Positions 37,695 to 47,107 of a stretch of 64,000 bases of DNA are shown in pieces; positions within the stretch are counted from its first letter, which is position 1, and each line of letters starts with the position of its first letter. The notes under the pieces are model-generated. The model made no database searches. It was not told the origin of the DNA and worked only from the letters and a program-made list of their open reading frames with translations. Made by a program: the position numbers and the translations under genes. The stretch is from Paraburkholderia sp. PGU19 (lineage in GTDB: Bacteria; Pseudomonadota; Gammaproteobacteria; Burkholderiales; Burkholderiaceae): positions 248,001 through 312,000 of the forward strand of contig NZ_AP023183.1 in assembly GCF_013426915.1 (NCBI RefSeq), in the 5' to 3' direction.

Positions 37695-39869
37695 TCACTG
37701 CAGGGTGGTTGCGCTGACATCTTCAAGCAGGATGCGCGCGTCAAGGATGGCTACCCCGCTGGAATAGGCCAGCACGGGGTTAAGGTCCAGTTCGGCAATT
37801 TCGGGAAACGCGGAGCAAAGCGCCGAAATGCCCATCATCAGCCTGACCAGCGCATCCTTGTCGGTCGGGGCGGCTCCACGTACCCCGTTCAGGATCTCAC
37901 TGGCCCGGATCTCGGCGAGCATCCGGTGCGCATCGTCCTGGGTGAGAGGAAGCGAGCGGAACACGACGTCCTTGAGCACTTCGACCAGGATGCCGCCGAG
38001 GCCAAACATCATGACCGGCCCATAAGTCGGGTCACGCACAACCCCGATGATAATTTCGACGCCACCTTTGGGCGCCATGGGTGTCACCAGGACGCCGGTA
38101 ATGTCCGGGTCTTGCACATGCTTTCGGCCGTTGACTACAATGTTTTCGAACGCTTGCCTGACCTCATCGGGACTTCCAACGTTCAGCCTGACCCCACCGA
38201 CGTCCGATTTGTGGATGATGTCGCGCGACACGATCTTCATCGCGACCGGCACCGACGCGAGGCGCTCGAACGCCGCAACGGCCTCATGCGGCGACCTGGC
38301 CAGAATCGCGGGTGCCGGCATCGGGACGCCCGCATCCGCGAGCGCCTGCCGGGCTTCGTGCTCGAGCACAACCGTCCGGTGCTCGCTGCGACAGGACGCA
38401 AGGACTGTCTCGAACGCCGGCGAGCGCACCGCAAGGCTGTCCGCGTCGGCTGAGGGCTGTCTTTGCGTTTCGCCAAATTCGGCGAGAGCCAGCATGCAGC
38501 GGACTGCCAGTTCAAGCGAGTCATAGACCGGCACGCCGGCTTCACGGATACATGTCAGCGGCGCAGGTCGCAGGTCCGCATACAGACTCCCATACAGGCT
38601 ATGCACGATGATAGGTTTGCCGTGCGCTTCCAGCATCCCGGCGATACGCGCCGAAGTCTGCATCTCAATGGGCGTCAGCGATTGCGAGAACCTCACGCCA
38701 TACCCACCGTAGAGTCCCGTGATGAGCAGCCCGTCGACCTGAGGGTCCTCAAGCAGGATGCGCGCGCAGTCGGCAAATACCGCAGGATTCGCGTCCGTTC
38801 CCCCGGCCACATCCACCGGGTTTGCAACGGCGGCCGACGGCGGCAGGATTGCCGAGAGGCGCTGCTGCGTTTCGTGGCTCAGAGACGCCAGCGTCAGCCC
38901 CTGTTCGCTCAGGGCGTCTGCAGCAATCGTCGCATGCCCACCGCCGTCTGCCAGCACCGCCACGCGGCGCGACGCGAGCGGCTGGAGTAGCGAAAGCGCT
39001 TCAGCGAGCGACAGAATCTCGTCGGACTTGCGAGCCAGCACCGCACCCGCCTGTCGCAGAACGCCCTCGCTAACCGCGTAGTCGCCGGCGAGCGCACCGG
39101 TGTGCGACTTCGCGGAACTACGTCCGGCGCTGGTGCGACCCGACTTGTAGAGGACGACCGGCTTTCTGCGTGTCATCCGACGCAGCGCGTCCAGAAACAC
39201 CCGCCCGTTGTTCATCCCCTCGACATACGCGACGACGGCCCTCGTGTTCTCATCTTCGGCGAAGTAGTCGAGATACTCATCAAACTGGATATCCGATTCG
39301 TTGCCAATACCCACGTACGTTGACAGACCGATGTGTCCATGCGCCTCGGCCTCCGTCACGAGGGAAAGCGCCATGTTCCCGGACTGCGACAGCAAGCCGA
39401 TTCCACCTTTCTTCAGATTGCTGAAGCCGACAATGTTGCAGGCTTTGTGGGTATTAAACACGCCGGACGTGTTCGGCCCGACGATACGCACGTTATAGTT
39501 CTGGGCAACCCGCACCATTTCATCCTGCAGGCGCCGCCCGTCATCGCCTGCTTCGGCAAACCCGCCCGCCAGGACAACCGCCCCTTTTGCGCCCTTCCTG
39601 CCACACTGCTCGATGACCTGTGGCAGGGTCTTCGCCGGCGTGCATACCAGAACGAGGTCAACGTTGCCGGGTATGTCGCCCAGGCTCGCGTAGCATCTGA
39701 GCCCCAGGATTTCCGATTCCTTCGGATTTATCGGGTATATCGCCCCGGCGTATCCATCTTCCAGCAGCTTCTGAATGGAACGGAAGCCCCGCTTCGTCTG
39801 GTCCCTTGATGCGCCAACGACGGCAATCGAGTCCGGATAGAAAATCTCATGGAGAGCGTGGCTGCTCAT
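37695..39869 (-). CDS. ADP-forming acyl-CoA ligase (acetate--CoA ligase family)
   Basis: 724 residues in one chain: CoA-binding domain (residues about 10-130, VVGASRDQTKRGF), CoA-ligase domain with the phospho-His in KSHTGALAGD near residue 255, and a C-terminal ATP-grasp domain (about 500-720, VAMKIVSRDIIHKSDVGGVRLN, FGLGGILVEVLKDV, ELDLNPVLAY). It makes an acyl-CoA from a carboxylic acid using ATP and CoA, with ADP and phosphate as products. It sits between two enoyl-CoA hydratase genes, two bases from the upstream one. Confidence 0.9.
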   Translation of the reverse strand: MSSHALHEIFYPDSIAVVGASRDQTKRGFRSIQKLLEDGYAGAIYPINPKESEILGLRCYASLGDIPGNVDLVLVCTPAKTLPQVIEQCGRKGAKGAVVLAGGFAEAGDDGRRLQDEMVRVAQNYNVRIVGPNTSGVFNTHKACNIVGFSNLKKGGIGLLSQSGNMALSLVTEAEAHGHIGLSTYVGIGNESDIQFDEYLDYFAEDENTRAVVAYVEGMNNGRVFLDALRRMTRRKPVVLYKSGRTSAGRSSAKSHTGALAGDYAVSEGVLRQAGAVLARKSDEILSLAEALSLLQPLASRRVAVLADGGGHATIAADALSEQGLTLASLSHETQQRLSAILPPSAAVANPVDVAGGTDANPAVFADCARILLEDPQVDGLLITGLYGGYGVRFSQSLTPIEMQTSARIAGMLEAHGKPIIVHSLYGSLYADLRPAPLTCIREAGVPVYDSLELAVRCMLALAEFGETQRQPSADADSLAVRSPAFETVLASCRSEHRTVVLEHEARQALADAGVPMPAPAILARSPHEAVAAFERLASVPVAMKIVSRDIIHKSDVGGVRLNVGSPDEVRQAFENIVVNGRKHVQDPDITGVLVTPMAPKGGVEIIIGVVRDPTYGPVMMFGLGGILVEVLKDVVFRSLPLTQDDAHRMLAEIRASEILNGVRGAAPTDKDALVRLMMGISALCSAFPEIAELDLNPVLAYSSGVAILDARILLEDVSATTLQ

Positions 39870-39871
39870 CG

Positions 39872-40654
39872 TTATTCTCCCTTGAACACCGGTGAGCGCT
39901 TCTCGGCAAAGGAATCGATCCCTTCCTGCCAGTCTTTCGTTGTGGAGCAGAACATCATCCCCTCCAGCTCCGCTGTCAACGCTGCGTCAAGGGTGCGCTC
40001 GCCCGCGAAGTTCAGTTGTTCCTTCGCCAGCCGCATTGAGAACGGTGCCTTGCTGGCAATCTTCTGTGCAAACTCCCGCGCGCTCTGCAGAAAGCCGTCA
40101 TCGGGAAACACACGGTTTGCCAGCCCGATCCGGGCGGCTTCGTGCCCGTCAATCTGCTCGCCAAGGAAAACGAGCTCGCGGGCTTTGGCCAGACCGACCA
40201 GCCGGGGGAGGAGATACGTGATGCCGCCACCAAGAAAATTGCCGATACTGATTTCAGGCAGTCCAATCTTCGCGCTCCCGGCCATCACAACGAAGTCGGA
40301 GGCAATCGCAATTTCTGCACCGGCTCCCAGTGCGAAGCCATTGACCGCCGCGACCACGGGCTTACCGAGCGTCAACAATCGCTTGCAGACTACCTGCTCG
40401 CCTCGCAGGTACTCGCGACGCTCGAAGGCGGTGCGGCCCGCCTTGTGTTCCTTCAGGTCTGCACCGACGCAGAATGCGCGCCCCTCTCCCGTAATGAGGA
40501 CCACCCGTACGTCGCGGTCCGCCTCCGCCAGACTCAACGCTTCGCCTAGCTCATCGTAAAGTTGCTGGACCACCGCGTTCAGGCGATGCGGTCTGTTCAG
40601 CCTGACTTCTGCAATGCCGTCCTGCACACCGTAAATAATCGTTTCGAAAGCCAT
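39872..40654 (-). CDS. Enoyl-CoA hydratase/isomerase family protein
   Basis: About 260 residues from the ATG at 40654, with GGAG seven bases upstream; a longer frame exists to 40690. The crotonase motifs are GEGRAFCVGADLKEH, VVAAVNGFALGAGAEIAIASDFVV and IGLPEISIGNFLGGGITYLLPRLVG, where Glu in LPEISIG is a catalytic candidate. CaiD-like or other acyl-CoA hydratases are the closest guess. It is followed after two bases by the acyl-CoA ligase gene. Confidence 0.88.
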   Translation of the reverse strand: MAFETIIYGVQDGIAEVRLNRPHRLNAVVQQLYDELGEALSLAEADRDVRVVLITGEGRAFCVGADLKEHKAGRTAFERREYLRGEQVVCKRLLTLGKPVVAAVNGFALGAGAEIAIASDFVVMAGSAKIGLPEISIGNFLGGGITYLLPRLVGLAKARELVFLGEQIDGHEAARIGLANRVFPDDGFLQSAREFAQKIASKAPFSMRLAKEQLNFAGERTLDAALTAELEGMMFCSTTKDWQEGIDSFAEKRSPVFKGE

Positions 40655-40809
40655 GAACGTCTCCGTCATTGCACCTTGAACAGCTCGCATACGTTGGTGG
40701 GACCTCCCTCACAGGTTGTGGCGCCGCAGACAACCACAAACGTGCAAAGCAACCTCTCTTGCCGAAAGGTGTGAATATCCCGCGATGAAGTTCGGTTGTT
40801 TGCTCTGCC

Positions 40810-41862
40810 TCAGCGGTCAGGACCTGGTGTGTGCCCGCGATTCACCGGCATGAATTGCTTGAATCGAAGTTCACCTTGCTGGCGCACTTCGAGTTCGACA
40901 CCGGCGTCCCGAATGACGAACAGCGCGGTCGCGAGCGTGTTCTCGTCGTCCGGGTCCGCGGGGTCATCGCGGTAAATGGGCAGACCTTCCGGGGCCTGGT
41001 CGAAAAGTACCTGAAGAAGACTCGACTCGCCGACGCCGGGGAGAGCCGGAAGAAGCTCACCGAGTCGGGTCTGCCGGTCGCGGGACGATTCCGTGACAAT
41101 CTGCTCCTCGTTGCCACAGCCATCGTGGATGAGGTGATTGGTGTGCCCGGACAGGCGGGGCACCTCAACAACCGAGCAGTGTTGTACCGTTGCTTCGATG
41201 CTGAGCAGACGCGGGTCCCCTACGCAACCCAGTGTATGGTGAAAGCCGCTTGCGCGCGGTACACCGTTGAGTACCTCGACCGCGGCATCAAGCGAAGCGA
41301 CGTCGAGCACCGCGCGGGTGAGCACCATGCGGGGCACCCCAACCGCGGGGTGCCTGATTCGCAGGTTGTTGATAGCCTGTACCAGTCCGGCACGGTTCAT
41401 TGCGAAGGTATGTCCGGGCAGGGAGCCCGGGTAGTAGAAGCTCACGAATCCGGGCTTTCCGGTTGGGCGAACGTCCACGAGCGCGCACTGATCGCCCAGA
41501 TACGGGTCGCCATCTTCGTTATGCGCAATGAGCCGCTCATTGGATGACCTGGCAGCCAGTGTCGTGCAACCGTCCGGCGCGTTGTGAATCAACTCCCCCC
41601 GGCAGTTCCACAGGAACACGTCCTCGGCGGACCATCCCATACCGGCCGCCATGCCTTCGATTTCTGCGACATGGTCGGGGAACACACTTTGGGCAGCCTG
41701 GCGCAGGTCTCGCACAAACGAGTTCCCGCGCCATTGGCTGACCGCCTGCCAGGCGACACTTTGACCCATGTACGCACTCATCACCGGCCTGGCCAGCGAA
41801 CCGAGTTCGTATCCGATGTCATACGGAGAGCCGGAAATGACGGAGGGAGTTAGAACCTGCAT
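40810..41862 (-). CDS. C45-type acyltransferase/amidohydrolase (acyl-CoA:6-aminopenicillanate acyltransferase-like)
   Basis: 350 residues, N-terminal-nucleophile fold. DVFLWNCRGEL and APDGCTTLAARSSN hold the conserved DGC-T-T motif, in which the Cys near residue 99 becomes the nucleophile after self-cleavage in family members. NEDGDPYLGDQCALVDVRP and SFYYPGSLPGHTFAMNRAGLVQAINNL follow. The fungal relative makes penicillin; bacterial ones hydrolyse or transfer acyl groups on amides. It lies 16 bases downstream of the ABC ATPase gene, so the imported compound may be its substrate. Confidence 0.78.
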   Translation of the reverse strand: MQVLTPSVISGSPYDIGYELGSLARPVMSAYMGQSVAWQAVSQWRGNSFVRDLRQAAQSVFPDHVAEIEGMAAGMGWSAEDVFLWNCRGELIHNAPDGCTTLAARSSNERLIAHNEDGDPYLGDQCALVDVRPTGKPGFVSFYYPGSLPGHTFAMNRAGLVQAINNLRIRHPAVGVPRMVLTRAVLDVASLDAAVEVLNGVPRASGFHHTLGCVGDPRLLSIEATVQHCSVVEVPRLSGHTNHLIHDGCGNEEQIVTESSRDRQTRLGELLPALPGVGESSLLQVLFDQAPEGLPIYRDDPADPDDENTLATALFVIRDAGVELEVRQQGELRFKQFMPVNRGHTPGPDR

Positions 41863-41878
41863 AAAAACATAACCTCGC

Positions 41879-42606
41879 TTAAGACACGTGCTGCAAAAAG
41901 TCTTTCAGTCGCTGCGTCGGCGGGGTGTGGATAAGCGCGGCCGGGTGCCCGTCCTCGGCGATGCCGCCCTGGTCCATGAACAGCAGGCGCGTGCCGACAC
42001 GCTTTGCAAACCCGATCTCATGCGTCACGACAATCATCGTCATACCCTCGTTGGCAAGGTCCTGCATCACCTTGAGGACTTCGTGACGAAGTTCCGGGTC
42101 CAGCGCCGAGGTTGGCTCGTCGAACAGCATCAACTTGGGCCTGATGGCCAGGGCGCGAGCAATCGCGACGCGCTGCTGTTGCCCCCGGACAACTCGGACG
42201 GGTAATGATTGGCGCGCGCTTCGAGGCCCACCTTGTCCAGCAATGCCATTGCCTGATCGCGTGCATCGGCCCTCGAGGCTCCGCGTACCTGGATAGGGCC
42301 GAACATGACATTCTCCAGCGCTGTCATCTGGGGAAACAGGTTGAACTGCTGGAAGACCATGCCGGCCTCGAGGCGGATGTTACGAATCACCGATGCGCTG
42401 CCCTTGACGCTCTGCCCGTCGACCAGCAAGTCTCCGCCCGAGATTTTTTCCAGTACGTTGATACAGCGAAGCATCGTGGACTTGCCCGAGCCGGACGGAC
42501 CGACGACAACCACAACTTCGCCACTTTCGATGCACAGGCTGATGTCCTTGAGCACGGCCACATGGCCGAAGCTCTTCGAGACCCCCTGGAATTCGACCAT
42601 ATTCAT
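41879..42606 (-). CDS. Polar amino acid ABC transporter ATP-binding protein, frameshifted as read
   Basis: About 242 residues once one base is restored. Walker A GPSGSGKST, FQQFNLFPQMTALENV, then ELSGG where the frame breaks near 42187 (five G should be six). The next frame continues LMLFDEPTSALDPEL and VTHEIGFAK to the end. The restored signature would be LSGGQQQRVAIAR. It is of the GlnQ/HisP type. The ATG overlaps the permease stop by four bases. Confidence 0.87.
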
Positions 42607-43259
42607 AGGATGCTCATCCTCTTTTCAACGAGACGCAGTGTGAGCGTCATCACGCCAGTCAGAACCAGATAGATGACGGCAACCGCAGTCCAGATCTCCA
42701 CGGCGCGGAAATTTCCCGCGATGATTTCCTGCCCCTTTCGTGTCAGTTCGCCGACCCCGATGACAATAAATAGCGACGTATCCTTCAGGCTAACGATGCA
42801 CTGATTGCCGAGCGGCGGAATCAGCCGGCGAAAGGCGAGCGGCCCGACAATCTTTAGAAGGACACGCGGCATGGACAGACCCATCGCAAGACCGGCTTCC
42901 GTGAGGCCCTTGGAGATCGACAACAGTGCGCCGCGCACCACTTCGGCAAGATAGGCGCCCGAATTGACCGTTATCGCGATGATCGCGGCTGTCAGGCCAT
43001 CGATCCGGATATGCGCAAGCACCGGCAGCGCGAAGTATAGAAACATGACCTGCACGACGATTGGCGTACCCCGGATCAGCTCGACGTAGATCTGAGCGAG
43101 AACGTTCAGCGCGGTGGGTCCATATGCGCGGAACATCCCGGCAATCATGCCGACGATGAAACCGCCGACGAGCCCGACAAATGCAATAAAGACTGTGAGC
43201 TTCACGCCGTCCAGCAAGTCTGGAAGTGCCGCTCCAATAGCTGACCAATCGAGTTCCAC
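42603..43259 (-). CDS. Polar amino acid ABC transporter permease
   Basis: About 218 residues from a GTG at 43259 with AGGAG upstream; a longer frame reaches 43385. Four or five membrane segments. The HisMQ/GlnP hallmarks are YVELIRGTPIVVQVMFLYFALP and AYLAEVVRGALLSISKGLTEAGLAMGLS, the latter containing the coupling loop. Only one permease gene is present, so it may work as a homodimer. Confidence 0.9.
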   Translation of the reverse strand: MELDWSAIGAALPDLLDGVKLTVFIAFVGLVGGFIVGMIAGMFRAYGPTALNVLAQIYVELIRGTPIVVQVMFLYFALPVLAHIRIDGLTAAIIAITVNSGAYLAEVVRGALLSISKGLTEAGLAMGLSMPRVLLKIVGPLAFRRLIPPLGNQCIVSLKDTSLFIVIGVGELTRKGQEIIAGNFRAVEIWTAVAVIYLVLTGVMTLTLRLVEKRMSIL

Positions 43260-43326
43260 GGACCGCTCCTGGTTGTTTCGTAGGCAGCGCGGCGGTCGCC
43301 ACCACCGCGCACTCATTTCCGAGCGA

Positions 43327-44079
43327 TTACGACTTCGGCGGCTCGGAGCCGAACCACTTCTTGTACAGCCTGGCGTAGCGGCCATCCGCCTTGATTCTGG
43401 TCAGCGATTCGTTGACCTTGGGTACCAGCGGGCTTCCCTTCGGAAACCCGATGCCGTACTTGTCGCCGCTCACAGGGGCGCCGGCAACCTTGACCTTGCC
43501 TTTGCCTTCCGTGTTGACGAAATACAGGACGTTTGGCGTGTCGTGCATGGCCGCGTCGACACGGCCGGCTTCGAGCGCCAGGTAGGCCTGATCGATGTTG
43601 GGGAACTGGCGGATTTCCTTCGGCTTCAGGTGTGCCTTGATCCAGTCGATAGTGGCGGTGCCCGTTTTTGCGCCGATGACCTTGCCATTCAGGTCGTCAA
43701 TAGACTTGATGCTCGTGTCGCCGATTTGCACCATCGCAGCGAGTCCGCTGTCGTAATACGGGGCCGAAAAATCGATAGCCTTCTTGCGCTCCTCCTTGAT
43801 GGTCATGCCCGAAAGCGCGACGTCAATGTTTTGGGTTTGAAGAGCTGGAATCAGACCAGCGAAGTCCATCGGCTGAATCTTGTACTTCCAGCCCTGGTCC
43901 TTCGCGATTTCGGCCCACAGGTCAAGGTCGAAGCCGACGTACTTGTCTCCCTGCTTGAATTCGAACGGCATGAAGGAAGTGTCGGTGCCGACGACCAGTT
44001 CTTTGCTTTGCGCGTGTGCGACGCTCGCGCCGAACATGGCAACAGCAATGACGGACATAAGGAAGGAACGACGTCCCAT
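43327..44079 (-). CDS. Polar amino acid ABC transporter substrate-binding protein
   Basis: 250 residues from the ATG at 44079 (GGAGAG upstream). Signal peptide MGRRSFLMSVIAVAMFGAS ends near AHAQS. The type II binding fold has VVGTDTSFMPFEFKQGDKYVGFDLDL, MDFAGLIPALQTQNIDVALSGMTIKEERKKAIDFSAPYYDSGL and GAKTGTATIDW. The Asp and Arg contacts for an amino acid are in place (DLDLW, TIKEERKK). It heads the catabolic operon and suggests that an amino acid or a derivative is imported. Confidence 0.92.
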   Translation of the reverse strand: MGRRSFLMSVIAVAMFGASVAHAQSKELVVGTDTSFMPFEFKQGDKYVGFDLDLWAEIAKDQGWKYKIQPMDFAGLIPALQTQNIDVALSGMTIKEERKKAIDFSAPYYDSGLAAMVQIGDTSIKSIDDLNGKVIGAKTGTATIDWIKAHLKPKEIRQFPNIDQAYLALEAGRVDAAMHDTPNVLYFVNTEGKGKVKVAGAPVSGDKYGIGFPKGSPLVPKVNESLTRIKADGRYARLYKKWFGSEPPKS

Positions 44080-44266
44080 GATTCTCTCCGCAGTAATTGA
44101 CAAGGCGTCTCCGCGACGCGGGGGACCAATGACAGTAACTCCACGCAACACAACATACGATTCCTATGTAGTGTGTGCTGCAACGTTTGTTGTAACGCTG
44201 AATACTACTCCGCCAATAGAGGACGTCAACAAAAATCTGGGAAGGGGAAACCCGTAGCCCCTCGCA

Positions 44267-44791
44267 TCAGGGCGCGCGGTCCGGGCCGGCGATCTCGACC
44301 GTGCCGTTCAACGGCGCGGCGAGCGCGATCTGAGGTACACCGTGCCACCGTCCGTGCGGAAATCCGCGATACCGTCGATGAACTCCATGAACTGGGGCGC
44401 GGGCGTCATCGTGTACGGCACGCCCGCCGCTTCGATCACCTCTTCCTGCGCGAACCTGGCAGTGAAATACGCGTTCGTTCTCCGGCGTGCAGTCGCAGCC
44501 GACGATGGATAGCGCCACGTGATATTGCACGCCTGCGGCCACTTCGGCCTTGCCAAGGTAGCGCGCCGAGTTGCGTAAGAAGTCGAGCGCCGCCTGCGGC
44601 TCCCATGACGGCGCGTTCGTCACGTCTACTACGACGTGTGCGCCCGCGAGCGCGTTGTGGAGGCTTTCGCCCGTAACGGCGTTCACACCGGTACGCGGCG
44701 ACGCGGCAAACGCATCAAGCCCACCTCGCTGAGCAGCGTGACGAGACGCGAGCCTAACAGGCCGGAACCACCGATTACGGCGATCTTCATG
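44267..44791 (-). pseudogene. NAD(P)-binding SDR/NmrA-like gene, broken
   Basis: The ATG at 44791 begins MKIAVIGGSGLLGSRLVTLL, a Rossmann nucleotide-binding motif. The frame then changes near 44726 (GGG should be GGGG: the next frame reads LDAFAASPRTGVNAVTG) and again near 44480 (to YFTARFAQEEVIEAAGVPYTM). After GGTVYL the text jumps to ALAAPLNGTVEIAGPDRAP, so a middle part is deleted, and the usual C-terminal region is missing. It is a decayed member of the NmrA/YbjT-like group. Confidence 0.75.
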
Positions 44792-45143
44792 GCAGATTCT
44801 CCAGATGAAAGTAAATGAACGAGCGGCGCACCTGGCAGATGTCGTAGCACGCGAGAGTGTTCGCCGCCGTCGCATCGCTATGAAGCGCGATGCACAAGGG
44901 CCAAGAGCAATGGACAAATCGTCGCCGCAGATCCGTTGTCGTTTGATTCGCGAGCCCGTCCAAACGGCTGGCATCCTGGCGGCGTAAAGGGATATTCGAA
45001 TGAAAGGGATTTCCCCGTCCCGAGGCTGCGGCGGAAGCCGCGAATCGGCATCAAAGTGCCATAATGGAGTGTCGATGGCACTGTCAAGTTGACGAGTGTA
45101 GGCTACGTGTTTGGCTAAACAGTAGTTATCCTGATCAGATACT
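44792..45143. other. Intergenic region between two relics
   Basis: About 350 bases. The stretch GGCACTGTCAAGTTGAC near 45077 may be an inverted-repeat end of the IS6-type element whose transposase remnant follows. No gene is seen. Confidence 0.35.
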
Positions 45144-45443
45144 TCATTCGGATGCGCTTGAGACAGCCCAGTCATGCCATGTGGTGAGGCGTTCTTTTAG
45201 TATGGCGTGGTGACGTGCCGCGTTCATTTGATGTCTGGGCAACGCGAAGTGCTGCCGGATCGGGCCGAAGCACGAGAGAAACGACTGCGTGCGACGCGCG
45301 TCGCGAAAGCCGCACATCTGGCGCTCGTGCCTGCGGGTCGGCTGGTGGCTATTCTCGGCGCGGTTGTTCTGCGACCTTCGTAGGGTTCGCGTAACCTCCT
45401 GACTTGCAATTTGACTGAAATGCTTGCTGGAGGACGTGCGCAA
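45144..45443 (-). pseudogene. IS6-family transposase, C-terminal remnant
   Basis: The frame encodes RRSQNNRAENSHQPTRRHERQM, then FGPIRQHFALPRHQMNAARH and LTTWHDWA. NNRAENSHQPTR.RER is the conserved end of the DDE domain in IS6/IS26-type transposases, with the catalytic Glu in AEN. The first two acidic residues and the helix-turn-helix are lost. A possible terminal repeat lies about 70 bases beyond the stop. The element can no longer move by itself. Confidence 0.75.
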
Positions 45444-45516
45444 GTAGTCGATTGCGCCCGAGAGGCTTCATTGAACCAGCCTCATAGGCGCACCAACCTG
45501 CAACTGGAGTACGACC

Positions 45517-45825
45517 ATGGAATCTCACGACAAGGACGAGCCGCTTGAGACCCGACTGGTCCAGGTGCGTGGTCAGGTACAGGGCATCGGCTATAGAGAG
45601 GCATGCGTACGCAGGGCGAGCGCGCTAGGTGTCACAGGCTGGGTTCGCAATCGTATGGATGGGTCGGTAGAGGCGATGCTGCAAGGCTCGCCGGAGCAGT
45701 TGGCAGAAATGTGTGCCTGGCTCAGCGAGGGCATGTCCGCGGCGCTTGTCGACACGCTTGAGGTAACCGAAGTGCAGCCACCGTTTTCCCGCTTTGACAA
45801 CTTCGAGCGCTTACCCACGCTGTAG
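45517..45825 (+). CDS. acyP: Acylphosphatase
   Basis: 102 residues. The motif VRGQVQGIGYREACV has the substrate-binding Arg, and GWVRNRMDGSVEAMLQG has the catalytic Asn. This is a small alpha/beta enzyme that cleaves carboxyl-phosphate bonds, for example in acetyl phosphate. The mobile-element remnant lies directly upstream, but the gene itself is intact and of normal length. Confidence 0.93.
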   Translation: MESHDKDEPLETRLVQVRGQVQGIGYREACVRRASALGVTGWVRNRMDGSVEAMLQGSPEQLAEMCAWLSEGMSAALVDTLEVTEVQPPFSRFDNFERLPTL

Positions 45826-46100
45826 GAGCGAGTCAATCTCCGTGATAGACGAACGGGTATTTCCCGGCACCTGGTTCAAAAAAATGATTGCCGAACCGGC
45901 GAGTGCAGGTCCCGGCCGGATGCATTGCCAAGAGAAACACGACCCTGCTCGCTGCATCGGAGGGCGCCTGATGGTGCCATATGAGCTGTACACGCAGTTG
46001 TCGCCCACTTTCGGCGTAGTGACAGTCTTGCAATATCGGCATTCGTAATCCACATACAGGGTCGAGGAGCATCCTTTCGTATGTGGCATCGGTGTGTATT

Positions 46101-46685
46101 ATGGTCCGCATAGGCCCTGACCTGATGGAGAGACCCCCGGATGTATCGTTCCTCATCGACCCGATTCACAAAACCGTCACCAGCGTGCAGGACGGCTATG
46201 CCCGTGCTGGTGAACTTATCGACACGGATTTGACCGATACCGCGACCCTGTGGGGCGATGCTGCTGACTCGGATACCTCAGTCCAGGTGATCGTCGCGGA
46301 CGACAGCCTTGCCAACAATCCTATCTCGCGCGGCTTTTTCAAGGTCACGCTCGAACTGGAGAACGTAAGACTGGAACGGGTACTAGCGGGCAAAGCAGTA
46401 CTCAATGCGTATGGCAGTCCACCGCCCGACATCAACGAGCAAGTCAAAACGCTCAAGGCCGTGCGCGAGCGCGTCAGCTTTATCCGCGCTGAGGACGCGT
46501 TTCAATGGTTCGAGGAAAACACGGGGGTTCACCGTTTTCGCTGGAGGGCTAAAACGGGCTTGCGCTCAGCCCGAGGTTGCGATTCGGCTATAGATTCGTG
46601 CGTAAGTCCAGACGACGACAATCCTGCTGGCAGGAATCATGGCAGCGCAGCCTTTCCACTCTCCGAATGCTCGACGTGGCGCTGA
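46101..46685 (+). CDS. Hypothetical protein
   Basis: About 194 residues; the start is uncertain (46083, 46101 and 46125 are all possible, none with a good ribosome site). SFLIDPIHKTVTSVQDGYARAGELI and SLANNPISRGFFKVTLELENVRLERVLAGKAVLNAYG are protein-like. After about residue 140 the composition changes, so a frame change near 46550 is possible. In another frame at 46639-46827, HVLKKAQLAQHYTDKFSSHG also looks coding-like. No family is recognised. Confidence 0.45.
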   Translation: MVRIGPDLMERPPDVSFLIDPIHKTVTSVQDGYARAGELIDTDLTDTATLWGDAADSDTSVQVIVADDSLANNPISRGFFKVTLELENVRLERVLAGKAVLNAYGSPPPDINEQVKTLKAVRERVSFIRAEDAFQWFEENTGVHRFRWRAKTGLRSARGCDSAIDSCVSPDDDNPAGRNHGSAAFPLSECSTWR

Positions 46686-46864
46686 CCGCCCTGGAGATGC
46701 GTCACATGTTCTCAAAAAAGCACAATTGGCCCAGCACTACACCGACAAGTTCTCGTCGCACGGCACGGAACCGCGCGAGTTCGTGGAGGCGAGCATCTGG
46801 CTTCGTGTTCTCAGGCGCTCGGAGTAGTATGGTCATGTACACCTAACCACCAGGAGGGGCGGCC

Positions 46865-47107
46865 ATGACTACCTGTCAGCAATGTGGTGGCCAAGGAAAA
46901 ATCAAGTGCGAAAAATGTGGCGGGACGGGAAGGGTGCAGATAACCGAAATCGAGACTGTTTCAGACATGTCTCAGACGTCCAGCACCATCACGTGCCCAA
47001 AATGCGACGGAGAGCTGTGGAAGCTCTGCACACGATGTTACGGTTCCGGAGAAGTCCATGATAACGAGACCTCCGATATTTTCGACCCCGAAGGCAGAGA
47101 TACTTGA
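46865..47107 (+). CDS. Small zinc-ribbon protein with DnaJ-type Cys motifs
   Basis: 80 residues. Four CxxC pairs: CQQCGGQG, CEKCGGTG, CPKCDGE and CTRCYGSG. Three or four follow the CxxCxGxG pattern of the DnaJ zinc finger, here without a J domain. It should bind two zinc ions and might be a protein-folding or RNA-binding helper. AGGAGGGG lies just upstream of the ATG. Confidence 0.75.
   Translation: MTTCQQCGGQGKIKCEKCGGTGRVQITEIETVSDMSQTSSTITCPKCDGELWKLCTRCYGSGEVHDNETSDIFDPEGRDT

Noticed and set aside
36859..44079. Carnitine degradation (cai) operon
   Set aside because: Crotonases and a CoA ligase are present, but no CaiT, CaiA, CaiB or CaiC homologues; the importer is of the polar amino acid type.
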